The notes under the pieces are model-generated. The model saw nothing but the letters and a program-made list of their open reading frames with translations. It was not told the origin of the DNA and did not search any database. Positions 35,321-43,698 of a stretch of DNA of 64,000 nucleotides are shown here, piece after piece. The DNA is taken from assembly GCF_014649855.1 (NCBI RefSeq), contig NZ_BMTV01000010.1, positions 1-64,000 of the forward strand, written 5' to 3'. The stretch is from Streptomyces roseolus. GTDB taxonomy: Bacteria; Actinomycetota; Actinomycetes; Streptomycetales; Streptomycetaceae. The position numbers were made by a program, and so were the translations under genes. The stretch's first letter is position 1, and every line of letters starts with the position of its first letter.

Positions 35321-35818
35321 TCACACGGCTGACAAGGACGCTCCCGCGCCGGGCGGCAGCAGGGGGCCGCACTCCCACTGCTGGAAGATCAGCCGGGTCT
35401 CGACCCGGGCCACCTCGCGCCGCGAGGTGAACTCGTCGAGCACGAGTCGTTGCAGGTCGGCGGGGTCGGCGACGGCCACGTGCACGAGGTAGTCGTCGGG
35501 TCCCGTGAGGTGGAAGAGCGCCCGGGACTCGGGCAGGGCCCGGATCCGGTCGACGAACGGACCGATCAGTTCCCGCCGGTGGGGCCGGACCTGGACGAGC
35601 AGCAGCGCCTCCAGACCGCGACCGAGTTTGGCCGGATCCAGTCGGAGCTGGTGGCCCAGGATCACCCCGGTGCGGCGGAGCCGGGCCACCCGGTCCAGGC
35701 AGGTGGAGGGGGCGACGCCGACCTCGGCGGCGAGTTCGCGGTAGGTGCTCCGGGCGTCGTTCTGCAGAAGGCGGAGAATGTGCAGATCGACCGCGTCCAG
35801 TACGACAGATTCGGCCAT
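35321..35818 (-). CDS. Lrp/AsnC family regulator, divergent from a methionine gamma-lyase-type gene
   Basis: A 165-aa regulator. The HTH is in LHILRLLQNDARSTYRELAAEVGVAPSTCLDRVARLRRTGVI. The effector domain includes FHLTGPDDYLVHVAVADPADLQRLVLDEF. It is divergent by 60 bp from a gamma-lyase-type PLP enzyme, matching the known Lrp-type control of methionine gamma-lyase genes in other bacteria. TTCGGC/GCCGAA overlaps its own start codon, suggesting autoregulation. Confidence 0.9.
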   Translation of the reverse strand: MAESVVLDAVDLHILRLLQNDARSTYRELAAEVGVAPSTCLDRVARLRRTGVILGHQLRLDPAKLGRGLEALLLVQVRPHRRELIGPFVDRIRALPESRALFHLTGPDDYLVHVAVADPADLQRLVLDEFTSRREVARVETRLIFQQWECGPLLPPGAGASLSAV

Positions 35819-35850
35819 CTGCCGAACGTAGCACGGAGATCTGCCGCTAC
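35810..35850. promoter_or_regulatory. Palindromes in the lrp / gamma-lyase divergent region
   Basis: TTCGGC-CATCT-GCCGAA (35810-35826) covers the lrp start codon. GTAGC (35828-35832) and GCTAC (35846-35850) form a second inverted repeat around the palindrome AGATCT (35837-35842). Both are plausible sites for the adjacent Lrp protein. Confidence 0.5.
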
Positions 35851-35878
35851 TTACCGGTATCCGTTCACAGTGCGGGCC

Positions 35879-37090
35879 ATGGACGCCATGGATCACGCCC
35901 CTTCGGCCACCCCGAAGGCGCTCGCCACCGAAGCCGTGCACGCCGGCCGGGAAGACCTCGCCGCGCTCGGGCTGCACGCCCCGCCGCTCGACCTGTCCAC
36001 CACCTATCCCTCGTCCGACGCCCGCGGGGAGGCCGCCCGCATCGACGAGTTCGCCGCGACCGGTGCCCGGCCCGACGGCCCGCCCGTCTACGCCCGGCTC
36101 GACAACCCGACCACGGCCCGCTTCGAGGACGCCCTGGCCCGCCTGGAGGGCACCGAGGCCGCCGTCGCCTTCGCCAGCGGCATGGCCGCGCTGACCGCGG
36201 TCCTCCTGGCCCGCGCGAGCCAGGGCCTGCGGCACGTCGTGGCGGTCCGCCCGCTCTACGGCTGCAGCGACCACCTCCTGGACGCCGGCCTGCTCGGCAC
36301 CGAGGTCACCTGGACCGACCCGGCGGGCGTCGCCGACGCGATCCGCCCCGACACCGGCCTCGTGATGGTGGAGTCCCCGGCCAACCCGACGCTGGCCGAG
36401 GTCGACATCCGCGCGGTCGCCCACTCCTGCGGCTCGGTGCCGCTCCTGGTCGACAACACCTTCGCCACCCCGGTCCTGCAGCGCCCGGCCGGCCTCGGCG
36501 CGCGGATCGTCCTGCACAGCGCCACCAAGTACCTCGGCGGCCACGGCGACGTCATGGGCGGCGTCGTCGCCTGCGACGAGGAGTTCGCCCGCGAGCTGCG
36601 CCGGGTCCGCTTCGCCACCGGCGGGGTGCTCCACCCCTTCGCCGGCTACCTGCTGCTCCGGGGGCTGTCCACCCTCCCGGTCCGGGTGCGGGCCGCCTCG
36701 GCGACCGCCGCCGAGCTGGTGCGCCGGCTGGCCGGCGACCCGCGGGTCGCCCGCGTCCACTACCCGGCGATCGGCGGGGCGATGATCTCCTTCGAGGTGT
36801 ACGGCGACCCGCACGAGGTGATCGCCGGCGTCCGGCTCGTCACCCCGGCGGTCAGCCTCGGCAGCGTCGACACCCTGATCCAGCACCCGGCGTCCATCAG
36901 CCACCGCATCGTCCACGAGGGCGACCGCAGGGCGGCCGGCGTCAGCGACCGGCTGCTGCGGATGTCGGTGGGCCTGGAGGACGTCGAGGACCTGTGGCGC
37001 GACCTCGACGAAGCGCTCAGCGCTCGGTCCGACGGGCCGGCGGCCGGGACGGCTCGCTCCGTCGCGGTGCCGGCTCCAGGCGGGCCGTGA
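35879..37090 (+). CDS. Cystathionine gamma-lyase / methionine gamma-lyase family PLP enzyme
   Basis: A 403-aa Cys/Met-metabolism PLP enzyme. It has the family start TEAVHAGRED, the substrate-loop motif PVYARLDNPTTARFEDALA, the PLP-stacking region FASGMAALTAVL with VRPLYGCSDH, and the Schiff-base Lys in LHSATKYLGGHGDVMGGVV. It would cleave or exchange the gamma-substituent of methionine, cystathionine or homoserine derivatives. The divergent Lrp gene favours methionine gamma-lyase, but this is not decisive. ATG at 35888 is an alternative start. The last 74 bp overlap the convergent membrane-ACT-GNAT gene. Confidence 0.88.
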   Translation: MDAMDHAPSATPKALATEAVHAGREDLAALGLHAPPLDLSTTYPSSDARGEAARIDEFAATGARPDGPPVYARLDNPTTARFEDALARLEGTEAAVAFASGMAALTAVLLARASQGLRHVVAVRPLYGCSDHLLDAGLLGTEVTWTDPAGVADAIRPDTGLVMVESPANPTLAEVDIRAVAHSCGSVPLLVDNTFATPVLQRPAGLGARIVLHSATKYLGGHGDVMGGVVACDEEFARELRRVRFATGGVLHPFAGYLLLRGLSTLPVRVRAASATAAELVRRLAGDPRVARVHYPAIGGAMISFEVYGDPHEVIAGVRLVTPAVSLGSVDTLIQHPASISHRIVHEGDRRAAGVSDRLLRMSVGLEDVEDLWRDLDEALSARSDGPAAGTARSVAVPAPGGP

Positions 37091-38402
37091 TCACCAGGGT
37101 GCCCTCCTCGATCTGGTAGTCGAGGGGCAGGCCGAGCGCCCGCATCGCCGCGACCATGCCGGTGTTGGAGGCCTGGGTGACGGCGTAGACGCTCTCGCAT
37201 CCGGCCTCCTCGGCCATCGCCACCAGCCGGCCGAGGAGTTCGGAGCCGATCCCGCGGCGCTGCCAGTCGTCCTCGACGAGCAGCGCCACCTCGGTCTCGT
37301 CGCCGTCCCACAGCAGGTGGCCGAGGGCGACGAGCCGTCCGGAGGCGGTCTGCACGGCGAGGGTGCGGCCGAAGCGGGGGCTCAGCAGGTGGTCGAGGTA
37401 CCGGTCCGCGTCGCCGACAGGACCGTGGTAGCGCAGGCCCAGGGTGCGCGCCGAGCAGCGCTCGTGCAGGGCGCGGGCGGCGGGCAGGTCGCGCTGGTCG
37501 GCGCGGCGGACGGTGATCTCGTTGCCCTCGGGGAGGGTGAAGACGTCCTGGCTGCGGGGGACGCGGGGGCCGAGCCGCGCGTCGAGCTCGACGAGGGCGC
37601 GGGCCCGGGCGAACTCGGTGGGGGTGAAGGGGAGGTGGGGCCGTTCGATGAGCAGCGTGCCCCCGCCGGGGTCGCGCAGCTTCATCACGGTCTCCTCCAG
37701 GACGCCCTCGACGGGGGTCTCCTCGCCGGTGGGCCGCCCGGTGAGGGAGACCGCCGGGATCGAGTGCAGGGTGCACCGGCCGAGGAGCCGGCGCAGCGCG
37801 AGGGGGAGTTCGGCGGCGTCGAGCGCGGTGCGGGTGGCGAGGCCCAGGACGCGGGTGGGGACGTCCACGAGGTCGTGGGCGTCGGCCCGCTCGGTCCAGG
37901 TGTCGCGTCCGCCGGCGGCGGCGGTCTCGCGGGCGAGGTCGGCGGCGGAGAGGCCCGCCGGGGCGCGGAGCAGGAACTCGTCGACCGTGCCCCGGGTCAG
38001 CGGGTGCGTCTGGAGGGTCAGGATGTCGACGCCGAGCCGGGCGAGGACGGTGCACAGCGCGGCCAGGCTGCCGGGGGCGTCGTCGACCGTGGTCCTCAGC
38101 CGCCACAGCGCGGTGCCGGTGGACTCCGGCGCTCCGGCCGGGGCGGGCGCGGGGGTCGGGGCGGAGACCGGTGAGGGTGGGGCATGGCTGTGCCTCCGCG
38201 CCCACCAGGTGTGGAAGCCCGCGGTGGCGACCAGCGCGATCGCCGAGAAGACCAGCAGGTAGGGGCCCTCGGGTCCCTTGACGATGGTCTTGGCGATCGT
38301 GTCGGCCACCACCACGGCGGTGAACAGGGCCGCGAGCTCGATCAGGTCGTGCCGCCAGTGGTGCGGGCGGCGGGTGCTCTTCGAGGACGTCACGTCGGTC
38401 AT
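37017..38402 (-). CDS. Membrane-ACT-GNAT protein (amino-acid-sensing acetyltransferase architecture)
   Basis: A 461-aa three-part protein. Residues 1-75 contain two hydrophobic helices (LIELAALFTAVVVADTI and YLLVFSAIALVATAGFHTWW). After a Pro/Ala linker comes an ACT-like ligand-binding region (LRTTVDDAPGSLAALCTVLARLGVDILTLQTHPLT, about 105-140). The C-terminal 160 residues are a GNAT acetyltransferase with the acetyl-CoA loop DDWQRRGIGSELLGRLV. ACT-GNAT lysine acetyltransferases that sense amino acids are known in actinomycetes; the membrane anchor is an unusual addition. The gene overlaps the gamma-lyase by 74 bp. Substrate proteins are not predictable. Confidence 0.82.
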   Translation of the reverse strand: MTDVTSSKSTRRPHHWRHDLIELAALFTAVVVADTIAKTIVKGPEGPYLLVFSAIALVATAGFHTWWARRHSHAPPSPVSAPTPAPAPAGAPESTGTALWRLRTTVDDAPGSLAALCTVLARLGVDILTLQTHPLTRGTVDEFLLRAPAGLSAADLARETAAAGGRDTWTERADAHDLVDVPTRVLGLATRTALDAAELPLALRRLLGRCTLHSIPAVSLTGRPTGEETPVEGVLEETVMKLRDPGGGTLLIERPHLPFTPTEFARARALVELDARLGPRVPRSQDVFTLPEGNEITVRRADQRDLPAARALHERCSARTLGLRYHGPVGDADRYLDHLLSPRFGRTLAVQTASGRLVALGHLLWDGDETEVALLVEDDWQRRGIGSELLGRLVAMAEEAGCESVYAVTQASNTGMVAAMRALGLPLDYQIEEGTLVITARLEPAPRRSEPSRPPARRTER

Positions 38403-38428
38403 GACTTCACTGTGACCGAGTGGTGTTG

Positions 38429-38497
38429 CGTGATCACGAACGCTTTGTGACTGGCGGGTTAAGTGGCGATCTGGCGCATTTCAGTCCGATTCAGTCC
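38429..38497 (-). promoter_or_regulatory. Tandem repeat and palindrome upstream of the ACT-GNAT gene
   Basis: ATTTCAGTCC (38478-38487) and GATTCAGTCC (38488-38497) are adjacent 10-bp direct repeats sharing TTCAGTCC, one helical turn apart. CGTGATCACG (38429-38438) is a perfect 10-bp palindrome closer to the start codon. Both lie in the 145-bp gap upstream of the ACT-GNAT gene, which also lies downstream of phoD. Confidence 0.45.
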
Positions 38498-38547
38498 ACT
38501 TCTGTCGTGCCGTGACCGGTCCCCCGACGGAGTCCTTTCCCGGGAGG

Positions 38548-40188
38548 TCACTGCCCCACCAGCCCCGGCCGCAGCACCTTCGTGAACAGCACCGCGTCGT
38601 CGTCCGCGCGCAGCCGCACCGTCAGTTCCCCGCTCCCGCCGTCGATGTCCACCTCGCCGAAGTACTGCGGACTCTCCATCGGCGACACGTTCGCCCGCTC
38701 GGGCGCCCGCACGAAGACCCGCTCCGGGCCGAAGGTGTCGTCGAGCCGGCTGGCCGGGAAGCCGCCCGCGGCCAGCGGGCCCGACACGAACTCCCAGAAG
38801 GGCGCGAAGTCCTGGAAGGCGGCCCGCTCCGGCGCGTAGTGCTGCGCCGAGGTGTGGTGGACGTCCGCGGTCAGCCACACGGTGCCGGTGATCCGCCGGT
38901 GCTTGACGAACCGCAGCAGCTCGGCGATCTGGAGCTCCCGCCCGAGCGGTGCGCCGGGGTCGCCCTGCGCGATCGCCTCGAAGGCGGTCGCCCCGTCCGG
39001 GACGACGAGCCCGATCGGCATGTCGGCGGCGAGCACCTTCCACACCGCCCGGGAGGCCGACAGCTCCCGCTTCAGCCAGGCGAGCTGCTCCGCCCCGAGG
39101 ATGCCGGTGGCGTCGTCGGCCTGCCGGCCGGGCGAGTTGGCGTTGCGGTACGAGCGCATGTCGAGCACGAAGACGTCGAGCAGCGGCCCGTACCGCACCA
39201 CCCGGTGCATCCGGCCGCCGCTCCCGATGCCGGCGCCGGGCCGCAGCGTGGAGACCGGGTAGTACTCGGAGAAGGCGCGGGACGCCCGGGCGGCGAGCAC
39301 GTCCACGTCCTTCTCGGTGTAGCGCGGGTCGTCGAGGATCTGTCCCGGATACCAGTTGTTCCGCACCTCGTGGTCGTCCCACTGCGCCACCGTCGGCACC
39401 TGGGCGTTGAAGGCCCGGACGTTCCGGTCCAGCAGGTTGTAGCGGAAGGCGCCGCGGTACTCGTCGAGCGTCTCGGCGACCTTCGCCTTCTCCGGCGTCA
39501 TCAGATTGCGCCACACCCGCCCGTCGGGGAGCGTCACCGACGGCTGCAGCGGACCGTCCGCGTACACGGCGTCACCGCTGCACAGGAAGAAGTCGGGGTC
39601 GAGGCGGCGCATCGCCTCGAAGGCGCGGAAGCCGCCGATGTCCGGGTTGATGCCCCACCCCTGCCCGGCGATGTCCCCGGACCAGAGGAACCGCACGCCG
39701 TCCCGGCGCCGCTCCGGGGCCGTCCGGAAGGTGCCGGTGACCGCCTCGCTCGTCCGCCGCGGGTCGTGCGGATCGGCCAGGACGACCCGGTAGTGGATCC
39801 GCTCGCCGGCCGGCAGCCCGTGGAGGGGGGTCGTCCCCGTGAAGTCGGTGCCCGGACCGATCAGGGGGCCGGCGTGCCGGCGGACCCGGCGGAACGACTC
39901 CGTCGCCGAGGTCTCGACGATCATCCGGGCCGGCCGGTCCGACCGCACCCACACGAGCCCCGAACGGGCGGTGACGTCGCCGGCCTGGACGCCCCACCGC
40001 GCCTCCGGGCGCCCGGACAGGGCGAAGGCGGGCGCCGCGAACCCGGCGCCGCCCAGGGCGAGTCCGGCGGAGACCGCGAGCGAGCCCCGCAGCACACCGC
40101 GGCGCGCGGGCCCGGAGCCGGGCGCCGGCGCGGGCACGGGCACGGACGAGGGGGCGGCGGGGTCGGAACCGGTCGGGTTCATGGTCAT
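38548..40188 (-). CDS. phoD: Alkaline phosphatase/phosphodiesterase PhoD, Tat-exported
   Basis: A 546-aa secreted metallophosphatase. Twin arginines at 29-30 (ARRGVLRGS) with the hydrophobic stretch LAVSAGLALGGAGFAAPAFA form a Tat signal, normal for PhoD. Core motifs are FLWSGDIAGQGWG, FFLCSGDAVYADG, VAQWDDHEVRNNW and WLTADVHHTSA, which hold the Fe/Ca ligands. It cleaves phosphodiesters and monoesters to scavenge phosphate. A two-unit PHO box lies upstream, so PhoP-dependent induction under phosphate starvation is predicted. Confidence 0.94.
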   Translation of the reverse strand: MTMNPTGSDPAAPSSVPVPAPAPGSGPARRGVLRGSLAVSAGLALGGAGFAAPAFALSGRPEARWGVQAGDVTARSGLVWVRSDRPARMIVETSATESFRRVRRHAGPLIGPGTDFTGTTPLHGLPAGERIHYRVVLADPHDPRRTSEAVTGTFRTAPERRRDGVRFLWSGDIAGQGWGINPDIGGFRAFEAMRRLDPDFFLCSGDAVYADGPLQPSVTLPDGRVWRNLMTPEKAKVAETLDEYRGAFRYNLLDRNVRAFNAQVPTVAQWDDHEVRNNWYPGQILDDPRYTEKDVDVLAARASRAFSEYYPVSTLRPGAGIGSGGRMHRVVRYGPLLDVFVLDMRSYRNANSPGRQADDATGILGAEQLAWLKRELSASRAVWKVLAADMPIGLVVPDGATAFEAIAQGDPGAPLGRELQIAELLRFVKHRRITGTVWLTADVHHTSAQHYAPERAAFQDFAPFWEFVSGPLAAGGFPASRLDDTFGPERVFVRAPERANVSPMESPQYFGEVDIDGGSGELTVRLRADDDAVLFTKVLRPGLVGQ

Positions 40189-40283
40189 GCGGTGCCTCCG
40201 AAGGCGCGTCAGGGGGACCGGACGTCACGGCGGCCGGACGTCGGGGCCGGTCACCGGTGCGTGGGTCCGCACCGGCCGCCCCC

Positions 40284-40327
40284 TGCCTAGCCGCCGGGAA
40301 CGGCGCCCGCGCGAACCCCGCGTGAAC
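40284..40327 (-). promoter_or_regulatory. PHO box and promoter of phoD
   Basis: On the minus strand GTTCACGCGGG (40327-40317) is followed directly by GTTCGCGCGGG (40316-40306), two 11-bp direct repeat units of the Streptomyces PhoP-binding type. TAGGCA (40289-40284) lies 16 bp further and serves as -10. The boxes thus occupy the -35 area, as in activated PhoP promoters. Confidence 0.8.
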
Positions 40328-40345
40328 AGCTCGCCCCGAGCCCCC

Positions 40346-41836
40346 TCACCGGCCGCCGAGCGCCTCCGCCGTCCGCCGCATCCCCTCCGCGATCACCGCC
40401 GGCGCCAGGTGCGCGTAGCCGATCACGAGCCGCACCGCCCCGTCCGCCGGCCGCGCCGTCCCGTACTCCTCCAGCGGGCGCAGCACCACCCCGGCACCCG
40501 CCGCCCGTTCCACGAACCGTGCCGGGGGCCCGTACCGGGCCGGCAGGCACGCGATGACGTGCAGCCCCGCCGCGATGCCGGTCACCGACGTCCCCGGGAA
40601 GTGCCGGGCGAGCGCGGCGAGCAGCGCGTCCCGCCGCTCGCGGTACGCCCGCTGGCAGCGGCGCAGCTGCCGGTCGTACCCGCCGCTCGTCACCAGGTGC
40701 GCCAGCGCCGCCTGGTCGAGCGCCGGATGCCCGAGGTCCATGGTCCGCTTCCGCTCGACGACCTCGTCGACCAGCGCCTCCGGCAGCACCATCCAGCCGA
40801 GCCGCAGCCCCGGCGCGAGCGACTTGCTCACCGAGCCCGTGTACACGACCCGTTCCGGATCGAGGCCCTGGAGCGCGCCGACCGGCGCCCGGTCGTACCG
40901 GAAGTCGCCGTCGTAGTCGTCCTCCAGGACGTGGCCGTCCACCGCCCGTGCCCAGTCCAGGAGCATCCCGCGCCGCTCCGCCGACCACGCGATCCCCGAC
41001 GGGAACTGGTGCGCCGGCGTCACCACCACGGCCCGCACGTCCGACGCGGCGAGCGGCCCGGGACGCAGCCCCTCCGCGTCGATCGGCAGCCAGGCCGTGT
41101 CCAGGCCCGTGGCCGCGAAGAGCCGGCCGTGTTCCGGGCTGCCGGGGTCCTCCACGCCCACCGCGCGGTGCCCGCGCGCCCGCAGGACCGTGCCGAGGAG
41201 CGTCGTCGCCTGCGCCACCCCGGAGCACACGACCAGCCGGTCGGGGTCGGCGACCACGCCCCGCCGCCGGGCGAGCAGCGCCGCGAGAGCGGCGCGCAGC
41301 ACGGGCAGCCCGCGCGGGTCCGGGTAGCCGAGCGCGCTGTGCGGCAGTTCGGCGAGGACCGCGCGCTGCGCCGCCGCCCAGGCCGCGCGCGGGAAGAGGG
41401 AGAGATCGGGGGTGCCGGGCCGGAAGTCGGCGCACACCCCGGGCGCGGGCACCGGGGGACCGTCCGGGGCCGCGGCCGCCGCCCGCCCCGTGCGCACCGT
41501 GCCGCCGACCCAGGTCCCCGAGCCCCGGCCGCTGCGCAGATAGCCCTCGGCCGTCAGCTGCTCGTACGCTTCCGTCATCAGGCCCCGGGAGACCCCCAGG
41601 TCGGCGGCGAGCGCCCGGCTCGACGGCAGCCGGGTGCCGGCCGCGAGCCGCCCCGAGCGCACCGCCTCGCGCAGTGCCTCCTGGAGGGCCCGGCCCCGTC
41701 GGCGGGCGGGCTCCCCGGCCGCCGGAAGCAGCAGCTCCCAGGCGGGCTGCGCCCCGCTGTCGCGGGCGGGCGCTCCCGCCGTGCCCGAACCGGTCCCCGA
41801 AGGCGTCACGGCCGAAGTGGTCCCCGATGGCGTCAT
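40346..41836 (-). CDS. MocR/PdxR-type regulator (GntR HTH fused to aminotransferase domain)
   Basis: A 496-aa regulator. The N-terminal GntR winged HTH lies at about 45-110 (LQEALREAVRSGRLAAGTRLPSSRALAADLGVSRGLMTEAYEQL). A linker precedes a fold-type-I aminotransferase domain with PLP Lys in GSVSKSLAPGLRLGW. Such proteins sense PLP or amino-acid adducts and often activate a divergent gene. Here the divergent gene is an EamA transporter 47 bp away, a common pairing. Confidence 0.92.
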   Translation of the reverse strand: MTPSGTTSAVTPSGTGSGTAGAPARDSGAQPAWELLLPAAGEPARRRGRALQEALREAVRSGRLAAGTRLPSSRALAADLGVSRGLMTEAYEQLTAEGYLRSGRGSGTWVGGTVRTGRAAAAAPDGPPVPAPGVCADFRPGTPDLSLFPRAAWAAAQRAVLAELPHSALGYPDPRGLPVLRAALAALLARRRGVVADPDRLVVCSGVAQATTLLGTVLRARGHRAVGVEDPGSPEHGRLFAATGLDTAWLPIDAEGLRPGPLAASDVRAVVVTPAHQFPSGIAWSAERRGMLLDWARAVDGHVLEDDYDGDFRYDRAPVGALQGLDPERVVYTGSVSKSLAPGLRLGWMVLPEALVDEVVERKRTMDLGHPALDQAALAHLVTSGGYDRQLRRCQRAYRERRDALLAALARHFPGTSVTGIAAGLHVIACLPARYGPPARFVERAAGAGVVLRPLEEYGTARPADGAVRLVIGYAHLAPAVIAEGMRRTAEALGGR

Positions 41837-41847
41837 GGAAGTGGACC

Positions 41848-41876
41848 TTAACCGGGACCGCCCGGCTCCCTAGCGT
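41848..41876 (+). promoter_or_regulatory. Promoter of the EamA transporter gene
   Basis: TTAACC (41848-41853) and TAGCGT (41871-41876) are 17 bp apart, and the ATG is 7 bases after the -10 box, so the transcript is likely leaderless. Direct repeats GGACC (41843-41847, 41855-41859) overlap the -35 box and may bind the divergent MocR protein. Confidence 0.6.
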
Positions 41877-41883
41877 CAGTACC

Positions 41884-43062
41884 ATGAACGCGAACGCCTT
41901 GCGCGGGGTTCTCCTCGTGACCCTCGCCTACGCCCTCGTCGGAGCCTCCTTCACCGCCAACGGCCTGCTCGGCGACTACCCGTACGCGGGCGGGCAGGCC
42001 CTCCGGTACGGCGCCGCCTGTCTCCTCCTCCTGCCGCTGCTCGGCCGCGGCGGGCTCGCCCACCTGCGGCTCCTCGGCGCCCGCCAGTGGGTACGGATCG
42101 CGGCCCTGGCCGCCGTCGGCATGATCGGCTTCAACCTCGCGGTTCTCGCGGCCGAGCGCACCGCCGAACCCGCCGTCCCCGGGGTCGTCGTCGGCTGCGC
42201 GCCGATCGTGGTCGCCGTCCTCGTCCCGCTCCTCGAAGGACGGCGGCCCGCGCCGCCCGTGCTGTACGGGGCGCTGCTCGTCGCCGCCGGCGCCTTCACC
42301 GTGCAGGGATGGGGGCGCACCGATCCGGCCGGGCTCGGCTGGTCGCTGGCGGCGCTCGCGGGCGAGGTCGGCTTCACCGTCCTCGCGGTGCCGGTGCTGC
42401 GCCCGCTCGGGCCCCGACTGCTCACGGTCGCCGTCTGCGGGGTCGGCGCGGTGGAGGCCGCGCTGCTCGGGCTCGTCGTGGACGGGGCCGGTTTCGTGCG
42501 GATGCCGACCGGGGTGGAGGCGGGGGCGCTGCTGTGGCAGGCGGTCCTGGCGACCGTCGTCGGCTTCGTCCTCTTCTACATGGGGGTCCAGCGCATCGGC
42601 ATGGAGCGCGCCACGCTCTACACCGGTGCCATCCCGGTGGCGGCGGCGCTGAGCGCGGCCGTGGTCGGCCAGGCCGCCCTCGGGCTGCCGCAGGCGGCCG
42701 GCGGCCTGCTGGTCGGCGCCGGGGCCGCGCTCGGCACCGGGCTGCTGACCCGGCGGAAGGCGGCGACCGGCTCAGCCGGTGGCGCTGCCGTCGAGGACGA
42801 CGCGCGCCACGAGCGCGGGGTCGTCGTTCATGGGCACGTGACCGCAGCCGGGCAGCCGCACGAGGCGCGCGCCGGGCAGGGTCCGCTTGGCGCGGACGCC
42901 CTGGCGGCGCGGGAGGAGCCGGTCCCGGCCGCCCCACGCGAGGGTGACCGGCAGGGAGGGGAGGTCGTCGCGGAAGAGGACGGTGCGGCCCGCCGCGAGG
43001 GTCTCGTCGAAGCCGGTGGCCCCGCGCAGCGCCATCGTCTCGGCGGCGGCCGCCTCGGGTGA
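41884..43062 (+). CDS. EamA/DMT transporter with a long antisense-overlapping 3' extension
   Basis: A DMT permease whose first ~295 residues contain ten hydrophobic segments in two EamA repeats (VTLAYALVGASFTANGLLG; LAALAGEVGFTVLAVPVLRPLG; VLFYMGVQRIGMERATLYTGAIPV). The usual end would be near RRKAATG, but no stop follows. The frame stays open for about 97 more residues, antisense to the hydrolase gene over 291 bp. That tail is charged, hydrophilic and unlike any transporter domain. Either the original stop was lost or the overlap is real. The promoter and leaderless start are clear. Cargo unknown. Confidence 0.8.
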   Translation: MNANALRGVLLVTLAYALVGASFTANGLLGDYPYAGGQALRYGAACLLLLPLLGRGGLAHLRLLGARQWVRIAALAAVGMIGFNLAVLAAERTAEPAVPGVVVGCAPIVVAVLVPLLEGRRPAPPVLYGALLVAAGAFTVQGWGRTDPAGLGWSLAALAGEVGFTVLAVPVLRPLGPRLLTVAVCGVGAVEAALLGLVVDGAGFVRMPTGVEAGALLWQAVLATVVGFVLFYMGVQRIGMERATLYTGAIPVAAALSAAVVGQAALGLPQAAGGLLVGAGAALGTGLLTRRKAATGSAGGAAVEDDARHERGVVVHGHVTAAGQPHEARAGQGPLGADALAAREEPVPAAPREGDRQGGEVVAEEDGAARREGLVEAGGPAQRHRLGGGRLG

Positions 43063-43608
43063 ACGGCGGCCCGGCCGGGCGTAGATGGCGCTGGTGAGCA
43101 GGGTCCGGCCGGCCGGGGTGCGGGAGAGCCGGCCGATGAGGGGGACGGGCATCGCCCGGGCCGAGGCGCGCATCGCGCGCAGGGTCGTGAAGGCGTACCG
43201 GCGCTCGGCCTCGGACCAGAATCCGGCGGGGGAGAGGGCGGTGACCGAGCGGACGGCCTTCTCGCGGCCGAGCTGGAGGGCGAGCAGTCCGCCGAGCGAG
43301 TTCCCCGCCACGTGCGGGCGTTCGGCGCCGACGGCCGCGCAGAAGGCCGTGAGCACCGGCGTCACGGTCGACAGGTCGTAGGCGCAGCCGGGCGGGAGCC
43401 CGTCGGAGGCGCCGAAACCGGGCAGGTCGACGGCGATGACGTCGCGCTCGGCGGCCAGCACGTCGAGGACGGGTTCCCAGGCCTGCCAGTGGTGTCCGAT
43501 GCCGTGGAGCAGGAGCAGCGGTTCGCCCGCCCCGCGGCGCTCGTACGTCAGGGACGTGGTGCGCGGACCCCGCGGGGTCTCGAACTCGAACGCGATCCGT
43601 GCAGGCAT
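42772..43608 (-). CDS. Alpha/beta-fold hydrolase
   Basis: A 278-aa hydrolase. The oxyanion region is LLLLHGIGHHWQAWEPVL, the nucleophile elbow is VAGNSLGGLLAL (GxSxG, here GNSLG), the acid is in LAWGGRDRLLP, and the catalytic His in PGCGHVPMNDDP. GAGGGAG is just upstream of the ATG at 43608. Substrate unknown. Upstream CGTC-TTA-GACG (43627-43637) may be an operator. Its 3' third is overlapped by the EamA frame. Confidence 0.9.
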   Translation of the reverse strand: MPARIAFEFETPRGPRTTSLTYERRGAGEPLLLLHGIGHHWQAWEPVLDVLAAERDVIAVDLPGFGASDGLPPGCAYDLSTVTPVLTAFCAAVGAERPHVAGNSLGGLLALQLGREKAVRSVTALSPAGFWSEAERRYAFTTLRAMRASARAMPVPLIGRLSRTPAGRTLLTSAIYARPGRRSPEAAAAETMALRGATGFDETLAAGRTVLFRDDLPSLPVTLAWGGRDRLLPRRQGVRAKRTLPGARLVRLPGCGHVPMNDDPALVARVVLDGSATG

Positions 43609-43626
43609 GCCGACTCCCTCGCACAT

Positions 43627-43637
43627 CGTCTTAGACG
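43627..43637. promoter_or_regulatory. Candidate operator upstream of the alpha/beta hydrolase
   Basis: CGTC-TTA-GACG is a perfect inverted repeat 18 bp from the start codon of the hydrolase. It resembles TetR-type half-site spacing. No regulator gene is adjacent. Confidence 0.35.
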
Positions 43638-43698
43638 TCCTGTCAGCAAGCATTGCCGGTCGGTAGGCGCGAGTTCAAGAGCCGTGCGCCGACGAGTC

